64,000 nucleotides of DNA. Origin: Rhynchopus euleeides (taxonomy: Eukaryota > Euglenozoa > Diplonemea > Diplonemida > Diplonemidae). A program made the translations under genes and the position numbers. Positions 19,437 to 27,945 of this stretch are shown in pieces (position 1 is the stretch's first letter; every line of letters begins with the position of its first letter). The notes under the pieces were generated by a model that was not told where the DNA came from, did not search any database, and saw only the letters and a program-made list of their open reading frames with translations. The DNA is taken from assembly GCA_963210315.1 (NCBI GenBank), contig OY723271.1, forward strand, positions 248,001-312,000. The letters run 5' to 3'.

Positions 19437-20993
19437 ATGGATAGCGACACGACGGCTGCGGCTGCGGTGAAACGCACCGCCATCGTTCTGGACGCCTCCG
19501 ACGAGGACTCGATGGGGCAGGATGCCGTGAAACGCACCGCCATTTGTTTAGATCACTCTGACGAGGGCCCGTCCCTCTGGGGGGCTGGGATAGTGTGTGT
19601 GCGACAGCCAGAGTGGGACATGTGTGCGTCTCTTCTTCTTCTTTGGCCGGGCGTGATTGAGCATTTGGCTCTTCGCTGCCCCGACGATCAGCCCAGTGAG
19701 GGCGAGTTGGGTTCTTCTGCGGAGTCATCTGCGTTGACCCCACGCGAATTCCCTGGTTTTCTTTTCTCGCCTTCCCCTCGAATGAATACCCCTGCTTCCC
19801 CTACCCCGCGTAAGATGGGTGCAGAGCACGTTACGCTTGATGCGGATGAATCGTCGGGCTCCCAGCCTGATGATGCTCGTCTCGCTCCACCAGCAGATAC
19901 AGCACCGCCTCCGGCGCCCTCTCCGGCTCCGGAGCTCGTGCTGCACACAGACCTGCTGGACGGGCTACAGACCCCGCAGTCGGGCTCGCCGCCCCTCCCA
20001 GAGAGCGCCACGCAACGGAGATCTCCGAGCCCTTGCGTGGGGCGCCGCCTTCCTTTCTCTCCCTCTCTCCCCTCTGAGTCCTCGGTGCCCCGCGCGCAGA
20101 AGCGGGTAGCACCCATACAGGAGACAGGCGAATCTGCCCTGGGGCAACGCTCCTTTAACAACAGAAGAGTAGAACCTCAACCCCCCGTGTCCCCTGGTTC
20201 ACCGATTTCAGCGTCAAGCCTTCGGCCTGACGAGGATAGTATCATGTCCCCATCAGAACTTGCTTCCCCCCTTCCTCTCTCGCCTGCACCTTCCCTTGTT
20301 GTGGATGACTCGCCGGGCTTTCAGCCCGTCGACACTCGGCTTAGTCCCCCATCAGACACTGTGTCACCCCCACCACCCTCTCCATGTCAGGAGCCCCTAG
20401 TGCCTTTAGACACTGCAACCCCCTCTCTTCCCGACTGGCAGGCAGAAACGCCGTCTCACCAGGGGGGCGACACGCTCTCCCACGAGTGCACGTCGCCGAG
20501 CCCTTACGTGGGGCGTCGACTTCCTTTCTCCCCTTCCTCCCCTTCTGAGTCCTCGGTTCCCCGCGCGCAGAAACGTGTAGCGCACATGCGGGAGGCAGAC
20601 GAATCTGCCCTGGAGCGATGCTCGTTTCATAACAACAGAGCAGGTTTTCCTTCCTCCCGCACGATCATCAGCACAGCTAGATCAGGCGTGCCTTCCCCTT
20701 TCCCACGGGCCTCACAGGCCTTGCGCTTCTTGGAGCGCAAGACACGTGCTGTCCGTCCTTCTCGTTCTCGTTTCCTCCAGAAGCAGGTGTTGCGTGCGGT
20801 TCCGAAGCGCACCCGCTGCATCCCCTCTCCCACCATCTTTCGTTCGGCGGCTATTCCGCGCTCTTTTCAACGCGTCGTCGCGAAGATTGCGCCTCAGTAT
20901 CAGCAGGCGCAATCTCCGGCTTCCAGTGTGTGTGTGTCCCCCCTCCTTTACAGCGCAACGAGGAGGAGAGCGAAACCGTGTGGTGTCACGTAG
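19437..20993 (+). CDS. Ser/Pro-rich hypothetical protein inside the nested segment
   Basis: This intact frame of 518 codons starts MDSDTTAAAAVKRTAIVLD and is rich in Ser, Pro and acidic residues, with no recognised domain. It has an internal duplication. Residues around 190-245 (PCVGRRLPFSPSLPSESSV, then PRAQKRVAPIQETGESAL) recur near 350-405 (PYVGRRLPFSPSSPSESSV, then PRAQKRVAHMREADESAL). An earlier short repeat KRTAI occurs twice near the N-terminus. The C-terminal 120 residues are basic. It lies between inverted repeats in the hAT-like element, so it may be a passenger gene or the product of a second element. An upstream exon is possible because a T-rich tract and tag precede it. Function is unknown. 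Confidence 0.5.
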   Translation: MDSDTTAAAAVKRTAIVLDASDEDSMGQDAVKRTAICLDHSDEGPSLWGAGIVCVRQPEWDMCASLLLLWPGVIEHLALRCPDDQPSEGELGSSAESSALTPREFPGFLFSPSPRMNTPASPTPRKMGAEHVTLDADESSGSQPDDARLAPPADTAPPPAPSPAPELVLHTDLLDGLQTPQSGSPPLPESATQRRSPSPCVGRRLPFSPSLPSESSVPRAQKRVAPIQETGESALGQRSFNNRRVEPQPPVSPGSPISASSLRPDEDSIMSPSELASPLPLSPAPSLVVDDSPGFQPVDTRLSPPSDTVSPPPPSPCQEPLVPLDTATPSLPDWQAETPSHQGGDTLSHECTSPSPYVGRRLPFSPSSPSESSVPRAQKRVAHMREADESALERCSFHNNRAGFPSSRTIISTARSGVPSPFPRASQALRFLERKTRAVRPSRSRFLQKQVLRAVPKRTRCIPSPTIFRSAAIPRSFQRVVAKIAPQYQQAQSPASSVCVSPLLYSATRRRAKPCGVT

Positions 20994-21112
20994 AGCAAGA
21001 GTAGGATAGCGGGCCCGGTTCCTCACGGTATGGTCCTTCGGGGCCAGGCTGCGATGCCAGCACGCTAACCCAAATTGCAATACGTTTTTTTGTGATTTTT
21101 TGTGAATGCCCT

Positions 21113-21160
21113 GTGAATTTTTGCGATCTTTTCAAGTTTCACAGGGCCCGACAGCCCCAG
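21113..21160. repeat. right inverted repeat of the nested segment
   Basis: This is the partner of 19183-19230 in opposite orientation. Just inside it, 21050-21083 (cagcacgctaacccaaattg) also resembles the complement of 37162-37187, in an intron of the Sep15-like gene. Confidence 0.55.
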
Positions 21161-21299
21161 GGGTGGAATTTTTCACAGGTTTCAGACAGTTTTCCACTCA
21201 TCGACCTGCACAACTTCCCAACAACGAGCGTCCCTGGGTTCGTGCCCCACTACGAACCGCAATTGATCCAAAGAGTCCCAGAACGCGAAGGAGAAGGCC

Positions 21300-21350
21300 A
21301 GATGTTCGCTACCGTGGCCTCCGGCGGCTGGGGGGCTCCGCCCCCTAAAC
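21300..21350 (+). repeat. dispersed palindromic repeat inside the hAT-like element
   Basis: cagatgttcgctaccgtgg, then cctccggcggctgggg, then a gggggctccgccccc stem. It lies about 250 bases before a GC hairpin at 21591-21607. Confidence 0.75.
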
Positions 21351-21445
21351 CCCTGTGCTGTGCACCTGTCGAGTGTGCATGTACCATTTGGTGTACCATG
21401 GCAAGTGGGAAACGGCACAACACCAGGAGTGCGACATGGTCGTGA

Positions 21446-22772
21446 GTGAAGACGGAGTACGTGCAGACTACCATCCCTGCACAACGAAGTCTGTACGACT
21501 TCCTCGTTGTCCACTCACACCGCACATTGCAAAGCGTATCGATCAGAACGAATGTTGTTGCGGATATACGCGTGCATTGCATGAGGCGCTCGCGCGCGAA
21601 GCGCGCCAGCAATTTTTTAGCACCCCTTTTTCCGGATCAAAGCTCGCCATCACCCGCCCGTGCGGTCGAGCACCAGAAGAAGAAGCAGTCGGGCGGTGAA
21701 GACAAGAACGGCGACAGGCAAGGGAGGCAGCAGAAGGCGCACGGAGCCAATCCAGCACCGGAATTCGTGAGTGACCTGTCGTATTCACTTTGCATCGGCA
21801 ATACCACGGCCAGCCAGGCGGAGCTTGTGGTGTTGGCGATTCGGAAACACCTGTACCCGAACATGCCCAGCGGACGCGCCCTCTTGCAGAAACACAGCAG
21901 CCACACGGATGCACTTCTGAAGGCGCTGAAAGATGCTCTCAAAGGTCGCACCGTGCCTATTGGCATCGACGGAACTACAGCAGCATCGATCCACACCTCG
22001 TACCTCGCTGTGACTGCATATGTTGGGCAACAACCGCTGCTGGTGTGCGTTGAGGTGTTCAGGCTGGGGTGAGCCCTGACGCAGTGATGCTTGAAGATGT
22101 GCTGCAGCGGCTCGAATGCGACTACTCGTTTACGATCGCGTCTGTCAACATGGACAGATGCGCGACAAACCAGCGCCTCATCAAGCTCACAGGGCGTCTG
22201 TCGGTGTGGTGTTTGGGGCATCACGCCAACAAATGTTGCAAAGACTTCTACACGAAGCGCTTCCCCCTCGCCATCCAGTTCGTGACCTTCTTCTCACAGG
22301 CGCCGCGCACCACCTCAGAAACGAGGTGGTCAGCGCTGTTTCACGTCGTTGAGCATGTGGCACCCCGGACCGACCTGCTTGCAAGCTTCTTGCACGAAGA
22401 GCTTGAGCGCGCCTACAAACCGCAAAGTGTCCGAGAGTTACATTTGATCGGAGGGGATGGGTGGGGGGACATGCTCTCGGAGACCCAGACGATGCACAGA
22501 GCCTCCTACAGTTCTTCCTCTGGATGAGCAACCCCCCCAGCGATCAGAAGTCCTGCTTTGTCGTGGGGGAAGTATGGAAGAGCATCCAACACGTCACCAA
22601 CGAGGAACAACAACTTCTCAAAGAGCTGTGGGACACGTTTTCCTCAAGAGAGTTCTTTGAACTCATGGAGGTGATGGACCCGGAAGCAGTTGCCCAGGAG
22701 GTGATTACTGATGAAGTGCTGGAGGCGTCGGAAGAGAGGTGGCGGGACGTCTTGGGGCGTAACACCACTTAG
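21446..22772 (+). pseudogene. hAT-like transposase, interrupted by two frameshifts
   Basis: Three overlapping frames together carry hAT-superfamily landmarks in order. GIDGTTAASIHTSYLAV corresponds to the first catalytic Asp region, IASVNMDRCATN to the second, WCLGHHANKCCKDF to the Cys-x-x-His block, and TSETRWSALFHVV to the conserved R-W motif. A helical C-terminus (FFLWMSNPPSDQKSCFVV) lies where the dimerisation domain is expected. The frame changes at 22063-22070 and again near 22455-22465, both in runs of G. Each could be a real mutation or a base-count error in a homopolymer. The enzyme would cut and rejoin the terminal repeats at 18705 and 23002. Upstream coding sequence is probably missing. 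Confidence 0.7.
21591..21607. repeat. GC hairpin inside the hAT-like element
   Basis: cgcgcgcgaagcgcgcc forms a short stem and is followed by agcaatttttt. It overlaps the transposase N-terminal frame. Confidence 0.55.
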
Positions 22773-22854
22773 CCGTGTCCCATCCTTGTGGTGTTGTCTC
22801 ATGTGGCCACCTAGCCATCCCATTGCCTCCCTCAGAAGCCTGTAGTAATAGTGC

Positions 22855-23002
22855 GATATGGGCATATCGCATACGATATCAAGGCTGACTAAACACGATA
22901 TAAATACGATATATTGCGATATATTGCGATATCGCCTTAAAAAATACGATACATATCGTATTTACGATATGATACGATATTACGATTCGTACGTCATCCG
23001 TG
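22855..23002. repeat. right end of the hAT-like element with palindromic cgatat array
   Basis: The array consists of repeated atatcgtat / atacgatat units ending in the 24-base terminal inverted repeat. The mirror-image array lies at 18705-18830. The sequence is AT-rich and self-complementary. Confidence 0.75.
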
Positions 23003-23595
23003 ATCATTGCTGAAACAAAACTACCGCAACCGGGTGGATCGCAAAGAGGGGAGGGGGGAGGCGAGCGACGAGAGTTGGCGCTCTCCTTCATGTTCGAACG
23101 CTATCATTGCAGGTGGTCATCTGGGATGAAGATAAACGAACGAGTCACCATGGCCACAAGCCAAAGGGGGGGGTGGGGGGGTGGGTCAATCTTCGCTTTT
23201 CGCAGCCCGTGTTGTTTCCCTCTGTACTTTTTTTGTCAGAGATTCTTTGGGAGGGGGTGTGGGGGGGTCTTCTGCTACTCGGGAAGTTTCGGCAAAAAGC
23301 GCCCTATCACTTCACAGCTACAACCGCTCTGATGAATTTCCTTTTGTTTGTTGCGTTGACGCTTCTACACACAAAACCCTGAACTGATCACACCCTGAGC
23401 CTGATGAAGGGTGGGGTTAGTGTATAGAGCACGTTTGGTTGCAGCTGTGGTGGGGCGCTTTCCGCTCACACGAGTGTGCTTAAAAAGCGCCCTATCACTT
23501 CACAGCTACAACCGCTCTGATGAATTTCCTTTTGTTTGTTGCGTTGACGCTTCTACACCAGGACCCTCATCCGGAGGGACGTGTCCGTCTCGTTC

Positions 23596-26454
23596 TCAAC
23601 GAGGCGGGCGCGCTGGTAAAAGTGTAGGTGGCATCGACACTGGTGGCAACTCCACGGGGTGTGTGGCCTGCGTCCCTCGCGTGTACGCGTCTGCGCGTTG
23701 GTCGTGGGTCGCAACCCAGTGTGGAATAAGTCGTATCTGCTGGCGGCGCGCTGTTGTGTATATCTCCTGCAGCAGGAGGTTGCCTCGGTAGTTGGCGCAG
23801 TGGCCCTTCCGGAGCGCGAACACCAGGCCGAGGTTGTCTATGTGGCAGGTTACGCTTGCCTCCCTCACACGCTGCATCATGCGCACCCCCTGCCACACTG
23901 CATACGCTTCCTTCAGGAAGATGTTCGTGTCCGCGTCGCTCCCTTCGAACGCCCCTTGGGACACTGACTCCCCTCCCGGCAGCACGAGCACCGCCGCCCA
24001 CGCCGTGGATGACGCGTCTGTCCAGAGCTCAATGGTCGGTGGCGGGTTCTGCGGCGTATACCACTCGTTGTCCTCGATGAGGCGTGCCCGCGCCACTGTC
24101 TCCGCCTGCACCGACGGAGGTACTGCGACCCTGGAGTCCCATCGGGCGTTGTTTGAGTGCGTCTGCTTCGCGATGCGCCGCACGAAGGACAACACGGCTG
24201 GCATGTAACACATCGGTGTCCGCATCACATACGACTGCCAGACGAAAGACCCGAATACTCTGAACGCCCTGCGTGGTGTCGTGTGGCCGTTGACGACTTC
24301 CTTGTACTCTTCCCGTCCGAGGACTTTTTGCACCCAGGCTGTGTCCATGTGGAAACGGTGTCGCGTCAGGTCGAAGTGGATCCCGAACACTGTGAAGTCC
24401 TGCAGCGGCACGCCGTGTTGTGTGTCGTCGAAGTTCAGGGCGGCCCCCACCTTCTCGCAGCGGCTGATGAAGTCGGCGTACCTCGCCTGTGCCTCTGGTA
24501 GGGAGTCTCCGACAGCGATGAAGTTGTCAATCCAGACTATTCCGTGCTCTGGCGGGAGCAGCACGCGTGCGCTGCGGTTCGCGATTGCCGGGGAATGTGA
24601 CCACCCCATGCACATGACAGTCAGGAAGGTCTTCACGAATGTCTTTCTCTCCCCGCCTAGGCGCACTTCGAAATAGCGTTGGATCTCCTTGTGTACGGGG
24701 AACTGGTAGAACCAGCTGCGTGCATCTGCCATCACCACCCAGCTCGCCGCGGCCACTCGCTGTGTCACCTCCGTGATGTCCTGCAAACGCATGTCCGGTG
24801 GGCGTGTCATCAGTGCATTTAGCCGCCTTGCGTCGACGATGAAACGTTGGCCCCCAGACTTCTTGGACACGGTGAACGCTGGCAGCGTGAGGTACGGGTG
24901 TGCATCCGCATCCGTCAGGACGCCATACTCAACCAAGGTGTCCAGGTGGTGCAACATGTGGCGTGATACCTTCCTCCCCGTTTTACGTAGTTCTTGGCGG
25001 GCCTCGGGAAGCAGTGCGTCAGCGAAAGCGGCTGGCTTGGTGATGAGGTCCAAGACCCCCGTCAGTTCACCCTCGCTGTCCAACCGTCGCAGTTCCTTGA
25101 GATTGAGGCGCGAGGTGCAGATCTCCGCGATGTAGTCCTCTTCCTCCGACAGCTCCGTCTTCGCGTTGGCTGGCCGTATCACCTTCCCCCCCGTGCACAC
25201 ACCCAAGTCCTCCCCGTAGAGGTCCTCGACACCCGGACCGTACGACTCTGCGCTATCCACCTCGCTCCACGCTTCCTCATCACTGGGTGGTGGGTCGGAC
25301 GCGGCTTCGTCGGATGTGGCATCTTCGTAGTAGCGGCGCGCTGCGAACAGCCTCGTGGTCCCCGGGAAGTGGGTTGCTGTCAGGGGTTTTGGCTGTGTGC
25401 GCGTCGTCCCCCCTTGCTGTCGTTTTTTCTTCACCACTCGATCTTCGCCGACACCTGTGCTGTCTCGCGCGCGTGTGCGTTTTCCGCCGCTGATACGTAA
25501 CGCATCACACCGTCGACCGTCGCGTGTCTCGAGAGGAGGCGCACCTCCTCCAGTGGAACGTTCTTTCGCGCAAGCTGTGTGAGTGCCCCCCTCCGCAGAG
25601 AGTGTGCCGTGAGCCCCCTCCGTGCCCGCTTGACGGCTTTTACCACGGTCCGGTAGGTGACGTCCGCCGGGAACAGTCTCGTCTCTCCTGCTCTGCGCGC
25701 CCTGCGGAGGCGGTGTCGGAGGATACGGTGTAGGTCCTTCGGCAGGGAGATCCCTGTGATGTGACCCATGTGGAAGGGGTCCGCCTTCGACTGGGTCCAG
25801 CGCACGTATATCGGCTCGCTGCGCTTTTCCGCTGTGACGTCCTTCACATACAAGCGCAGTGCGTCCGAGGCCCTTGCCGCACCCCCCCACATGATGCCGA
25901 GCAGCAGTTTCACGAGGGGACGTGGCTCCTTCGCTAGCGCCTCCCGGATGTTGTGGGCTGTTGCTGGTTCTGCTTGCTTCAGTGGGCGTAGTGCTCCTCC
26001 CCGTTTCAGCGCCCGCCTGTAGTCCGCCACAATTTGTTTTCCGTCGAGGGGGAACGCTGCGAAGCGTCTGAGTGCTGCTGCAAGGTTGTTGAGGTACTGG
26101 AGGGCGGACTGCACTGATAGCCCGTCCTTCCGTTGCTTCGTGACCCACAGCACCGCCCCTTCGTCGTGTGGCAGTGTTCGCCTCTCCGCTTTCATCCACC
26201 CTTCCCGGAACTGCGAGTACCTGTCGTATGTGCGGCGGAGGGCCCCCCAGTATGTGGGTGCGAGGGCTTGGGCCAGGGTGTGTTGCAGTTCCTGGCGAAT
26301 GGTGGTTGCTTCCTCCGGGGTCACGCTCGTCTCGGTCTTGCGGGGGCGTCCTCTTGTTGACGGGGGGGCAGATGGTACTGCCTTCACATACACTACCGCG
26401 GCGGGGGGGAGGGTCGTGGCCCGCGGGCGTCCCCTGCTGGTGTCGGGGAGTCAC
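23596..26454 (-). CDS. Ngaro-type reverse transcriptase and RNase H
   Basis: The recognisable protein runs from about 25400 down to 23596. The earlier part of the frame only shadows the recombinase. An acidic N-terminal region is followed by the RT palm (SWVVMADARSWFYQFPVH, CMGWSHSPAIANR, and the active-site variant GIVWIDNFIAVG) and by an RNase H domain (IELWTDASSTAWAAVL, CHIDNLGLVFALRKGH, HWVATHDQRADAYTRG). It makes DNA from the element RNA. The true translational start is not evident. The overlap with the recombinase frame suggests the non-standard expression used in this family. Confidence 0.8.
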   Translation of the reverse strand: MTPRHQQGTPAGHDPPPRRGSVCEGSTICPPVNKRTPPQDRDERDPGGSNHHSPGTATHPGPSPRTHILGGPPPHIRQVLAVPGRVDESGEANTATRRRGGAVGHEATEGRAISAVRPPVPQQPCSSTQTLRSVPPRRKTNCGGLQAGAETGRSTTPTEASRTSNSPQHPGGASEGATSPRETAARHHVGGCGKGLGRTALVCEGRHSGKAQRADIRALDPVEGGPLPHGSHHRDLPAEGPTPYPPTPPPQGAQSRRDETVPGGRHLPDRGKSRQAGTEGAHGTLSAEGGTHTACAKERSTGGGAPPLETRDGRRCDALRISGGKRTRARDSTGVGEDRVVKKKRQQGGTTRTQPKPLTATHFPGTTRLFAARRYYEDATSDEAASDPPPSDEEAWSEVDSAESYGPGVEDLYGEDLGVCTGGKVIRPANAKTELSEEEDYIAEICTSRLNLKELRRLDSEGELTGVLDLITKPAAFADALLPEARQELRKTGRKVSRHMLHHLDTLVEYGVLTDADAHPYLTLPAFTVSKKSGGQRFIVDARRLNALMTRPPDMRLQDITEVTQRVAAASWVVMADARSWFYQFPVHKEIQRYFEVRLGGERKTFVKTFLTVMCMGWSHSPAIANRSARVLLPPEHGIVWIDNFIAVGDSLPEAQARYADFISRCEKVGAALNFDDTQHGVPLQDFTVFGIHFDLTRHRFHMDTAWVQKVLGREEYKEVVNGHTTPRRAFRVFGSFVWQSYVMRTPMCYMPAVLSFVRRIAKQTHSNNARWDSRVAVPPSVQAETVARARLIEDNEWYTPQNPPPTIELWTDASSTAWAAVLVLPGGESVSQGAFEGSDADTNIFLKEAYAVWQGVRMMQRVREASVTCHIDNLGLVFALRKGHCANYRGNLLLQEIYTTARRQQIRLIPHWVATHDQRADAYTRGTQATHPVELPPVSMPPTLLPARPPR
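25431..26393 (-). CDS. Ngaro-type tyrosine recombinase
   Basis: The 320-codon frame has an N-terminal helical core-binding region (residues 25-120) and a C-terminal catalytic domain. The first Arg lies in MWGGAARASDALRL, the His-x-x-Arg box in HSLRRGALTQLARKN, the second His in SRHATVDG, and a Tyr in VMRYVSA is the expected nucleophile. It integrates the circular DNA copy. It begins about 60 bases after the gag-like stop and overlaps the RT frame. Confidence 0.85.
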   Translation of the reverse strand: MYVKAVPSAPPSTRGRPRKTETSVTPEEATTIRQELQHTLAQALAPTYWGALRRTYDRYSQFREGWMKAERRTLPHDEGAVLWVTKQRKDGLSVQSALQYLNNLAAALRRFAAFPLDGKQIVADYRRALKRGGALRPLKQAEPATAHNIREALAKEPRPLVKLLLGIMWGGAARASDALRLYVKDVTAEKRSEPIYVRWTQSKADPFHMGHITGISLPKDLHRILRHRLRRARRAGETRLFPADVTYRTVVKAVKRARRGLTAHSLRRGALTQLARKNVPLEEVRLLSRHATVDGVMRYVSAAENAHARETAQVSAKIEW

Positions 26455-27521
26455 TGTCGCTTGCCTTTCCCCCCCCGTCCTTTGTGATGGCCCTTTCCCG
26501 AGTAGGGCGCGGGGCGGTCCTGCGTGTTACGCTCCTGCAGGAACCGCTCCTGAAACGCGGCCCGCCTCTCCTGTGTGTCGTCCTGCGTGGCCCGCCCCTC
26601 CCGGAGTAGGCGCCCGTGTGTCACCGCATCGTACTTCGCTGGGTCCATAATCTTCGCCTTTGCCAGGTAGAGGCGGGCGCCCGCGCGCCCCTTCAGGAGA
26701 AAGTGCGGGTTCATAACGACGATTGTCTTGTGGAGGGCCTCGGTAAAGCGATCCGGATCATCGTCGTCGCGGATCAGTCCCATTGTCTGAAACAGAGCGT
26801 CGAAGGCCTGGATGAGCTGGTGTTGCCAGTCTGGTGAGCTCGGGGCATCGCTGAGCTCCGCCTGTCGGAAAACCCGGGATACCTCAGCTTTCACCAACCT
26901 GCGTCCGGGGACAGTGGCGATCGACGATCCCCAGGTCGACACGATGTGGGCGGAGAAATCGGCGGGCAGCTCGGCCTCCGTCCGCTGCAGCGCCTTCTGC
27001 AGGGTGGCGATCTGCTTCGCCTGCGTCTCCACGGTCTTCTTCAGCTCCTTCTGTTCCTTCTCCAGCCGGCCTGTCAATTTCAGCAGGTACTCCAGCGAGT
27101 TCGCCACGCGGAGATCGGTGTTCGAGTCGGCGGGGTGGTGTGCGTCCCTGTGCTGGAGGCCCGTGCCACTCTGGCTGTCCGCCTCGCTGTACTCCCCGTC
27201 CTCGCCTAGCTCGCCCGTCGCTGCTGCCAGGTCCGCCGCGGTCTCCTCGTCGACTGCCTGCCGGACCCATGCGCACTCGGGGCACACCCAGCCCCTGTCC
27301 CCTGCGCCCTCGAGCCATTCGGGGACGACGTGCGCCGGGATGCGCTCTCTCAAGCACGTCCTGACCGTGGTCCCACCGCAGTCGTGGCAGCTGAATGCGG
27401 TCCTGGCTGTGTGTGTAGTATTGCACGTTTCGAATATGCACTCGGGGCGACGCTCTGCTGGCTCGTTGTCGGGGTGGGCGGGGTCGGGAACCTTCAGGGT
27501 GTCCCAATCCAGAGTGGCCAT
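26451..27521 (-). CDS. Ngaro-type gag-like protein
   Basis: The start was chosen at the ATG after the tandem-repeat leader (MATLDWDTLKVPDPAH). Residues 30-90 hold eight Cys in paired spacing (CIFETC, CHDCGG, CPECAW), a probable zinc-binding domain. Residues about 150-190 form a coiled coil (LLKLTGRLEKEQKELKKTVE). A helical domain follows and then a basic C-terminal tail ending KGHHKGRGGKGKRQ, suited to nucleic-acid binding. In Ngaro elements this frame stands first and is thought to package RNA. Confidence 0.7.
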   Translation of the reverse strand: MATLDWDTLKVPDPAHPDNEPAERRPECIFETCNTTHTARTAFSCHDCGGTTVRTCLRERIPAHVVPEWLEGAGDRGWVCPECAWVRQAVDEETAADLAAATGELGEDGEYSEADSQSGTGLQHRDAHHPADSNTDLRVANSLEYLLKLTGRLEKEQKELKKTVETQAKQIATLQKALQRTEAELPADFSAHIVSTWGSSIATVPGRRLVKAEVSRVFRQAELSDAPSSPDWQHQLIQAFDALFQTMGLIRDDDDPDRFTEALHKTIVVMNPHFLLKGRAGARLYLAKAKIMDPAKYDAVTHGRLLREGRATQDDTQERRAAFQERFLQERNTQDRPAPYSGKGHHKGRGGKGKRQ

Positions 27522-27529
27522 CTTCTCTG

Positions 27530-27757
27530 TTACGCAGCTCGGCGTAGTTACTGTTCCTCTCCTATTCACGCAGCTCGGCGTAGTTTCTGTTTCTCTCCTA
27601 TACACGCAGCTCGGCGTAGTTTCTGTTCCTCTCCTATACACGCAGCTCGGCGTACTCCCTCAGCCCGTTCTGTTCCTCTCCTATACACGCAGCTCGGCGT
27701 ACTCCCTCAGCCCGTTCTGTTCCTCTCCTATACACGCAGCTCGGCGTACTCTGTCCG
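27530..27757. repeat. tandem repeat of 37-47 bases in the element leader
   Basis: Six imperfect units are built on acgcagctcggcgta plus a pyrimidine-rich part (ctgttcctctcctatac). Units three to five are almost identical. They lie between the A1 terminal repeat and the gag-like start of the Ngaro-type element. Confidence 0.8.
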
Positions 27758-27945
27758 CTTCTGTCACTCTTGCTCCCCTCTTGATTCTCTCGCCTGCTTG
27801 ATAGTTTGATGCGTTGACGCTTCTACACACAAAACCCTGAACTGATCACACCCTGAGCCTGATGAAGGGTGGGGTTAGTGTATAGAGCACGTTTGGTTGC
27901 AGCTGTGGTGGGGCGCTTTCCGCTCACACGAGTGTGCTTAAAAAA

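Larger units (their letters stand above)
18705..23002 (+). mobile_element. hAT-like DNA transposon with 6-base target duplication
   Basis: Terminal inverted repeats share a 24-base perfect end, cacggatgacgtacg followed by aatcgtaat (18705-18728, complement at 22979-23002). The direct repeat atcatt flanks them exactly (18699-18704 and 23003-23008). Inside each end lies 110-150 bases of self-complementary units of the type atatcgtat. The internal part holds an N-terminal frame (18829-19338), a nested segment with its own inverted repeats and a 518-codon frame, and a broken hAT-like transposase (21446-22772). hAT elements normally make 8-base duplications, so the 6-base length is unusual. The element appears inactive because its transposase frame is interrupted twice. 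Confidence 0.8.
23294..27945 (-). mobile_element. Ngaro-type retrotransposon, looks whole
   Basis: This tyrosine-recombinase retrotransposon has split direct repeats in the order expected for Ngaro. Reading the minus strand they are A1 (27945-27811), the coding region, B1 (23558-23482), A2 (23486-23353) and B2 (23370-23294). A1 and A2 are nearly identical over about 135 bases, as are B1 and B2 over 77, so the insertion is young. Coding parts in order are gag-like, tyrosine recombinase and RT/RNase H, the latter two in overlapping frames as is usual. No clear break is seen in the coding parts. There is no target duplication, as expected for the family. It sits in the intergenic part of the receptor array. 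Confidence 0.85.

Noticed and set aside
27530-27757. Possible CRISPR-like array of repeated 37-47-base units
   Set aside because: Units are directly adjoining with no unique spacers, lie in a eukaryotic retroelement leader, and no cas genes exist in the window.
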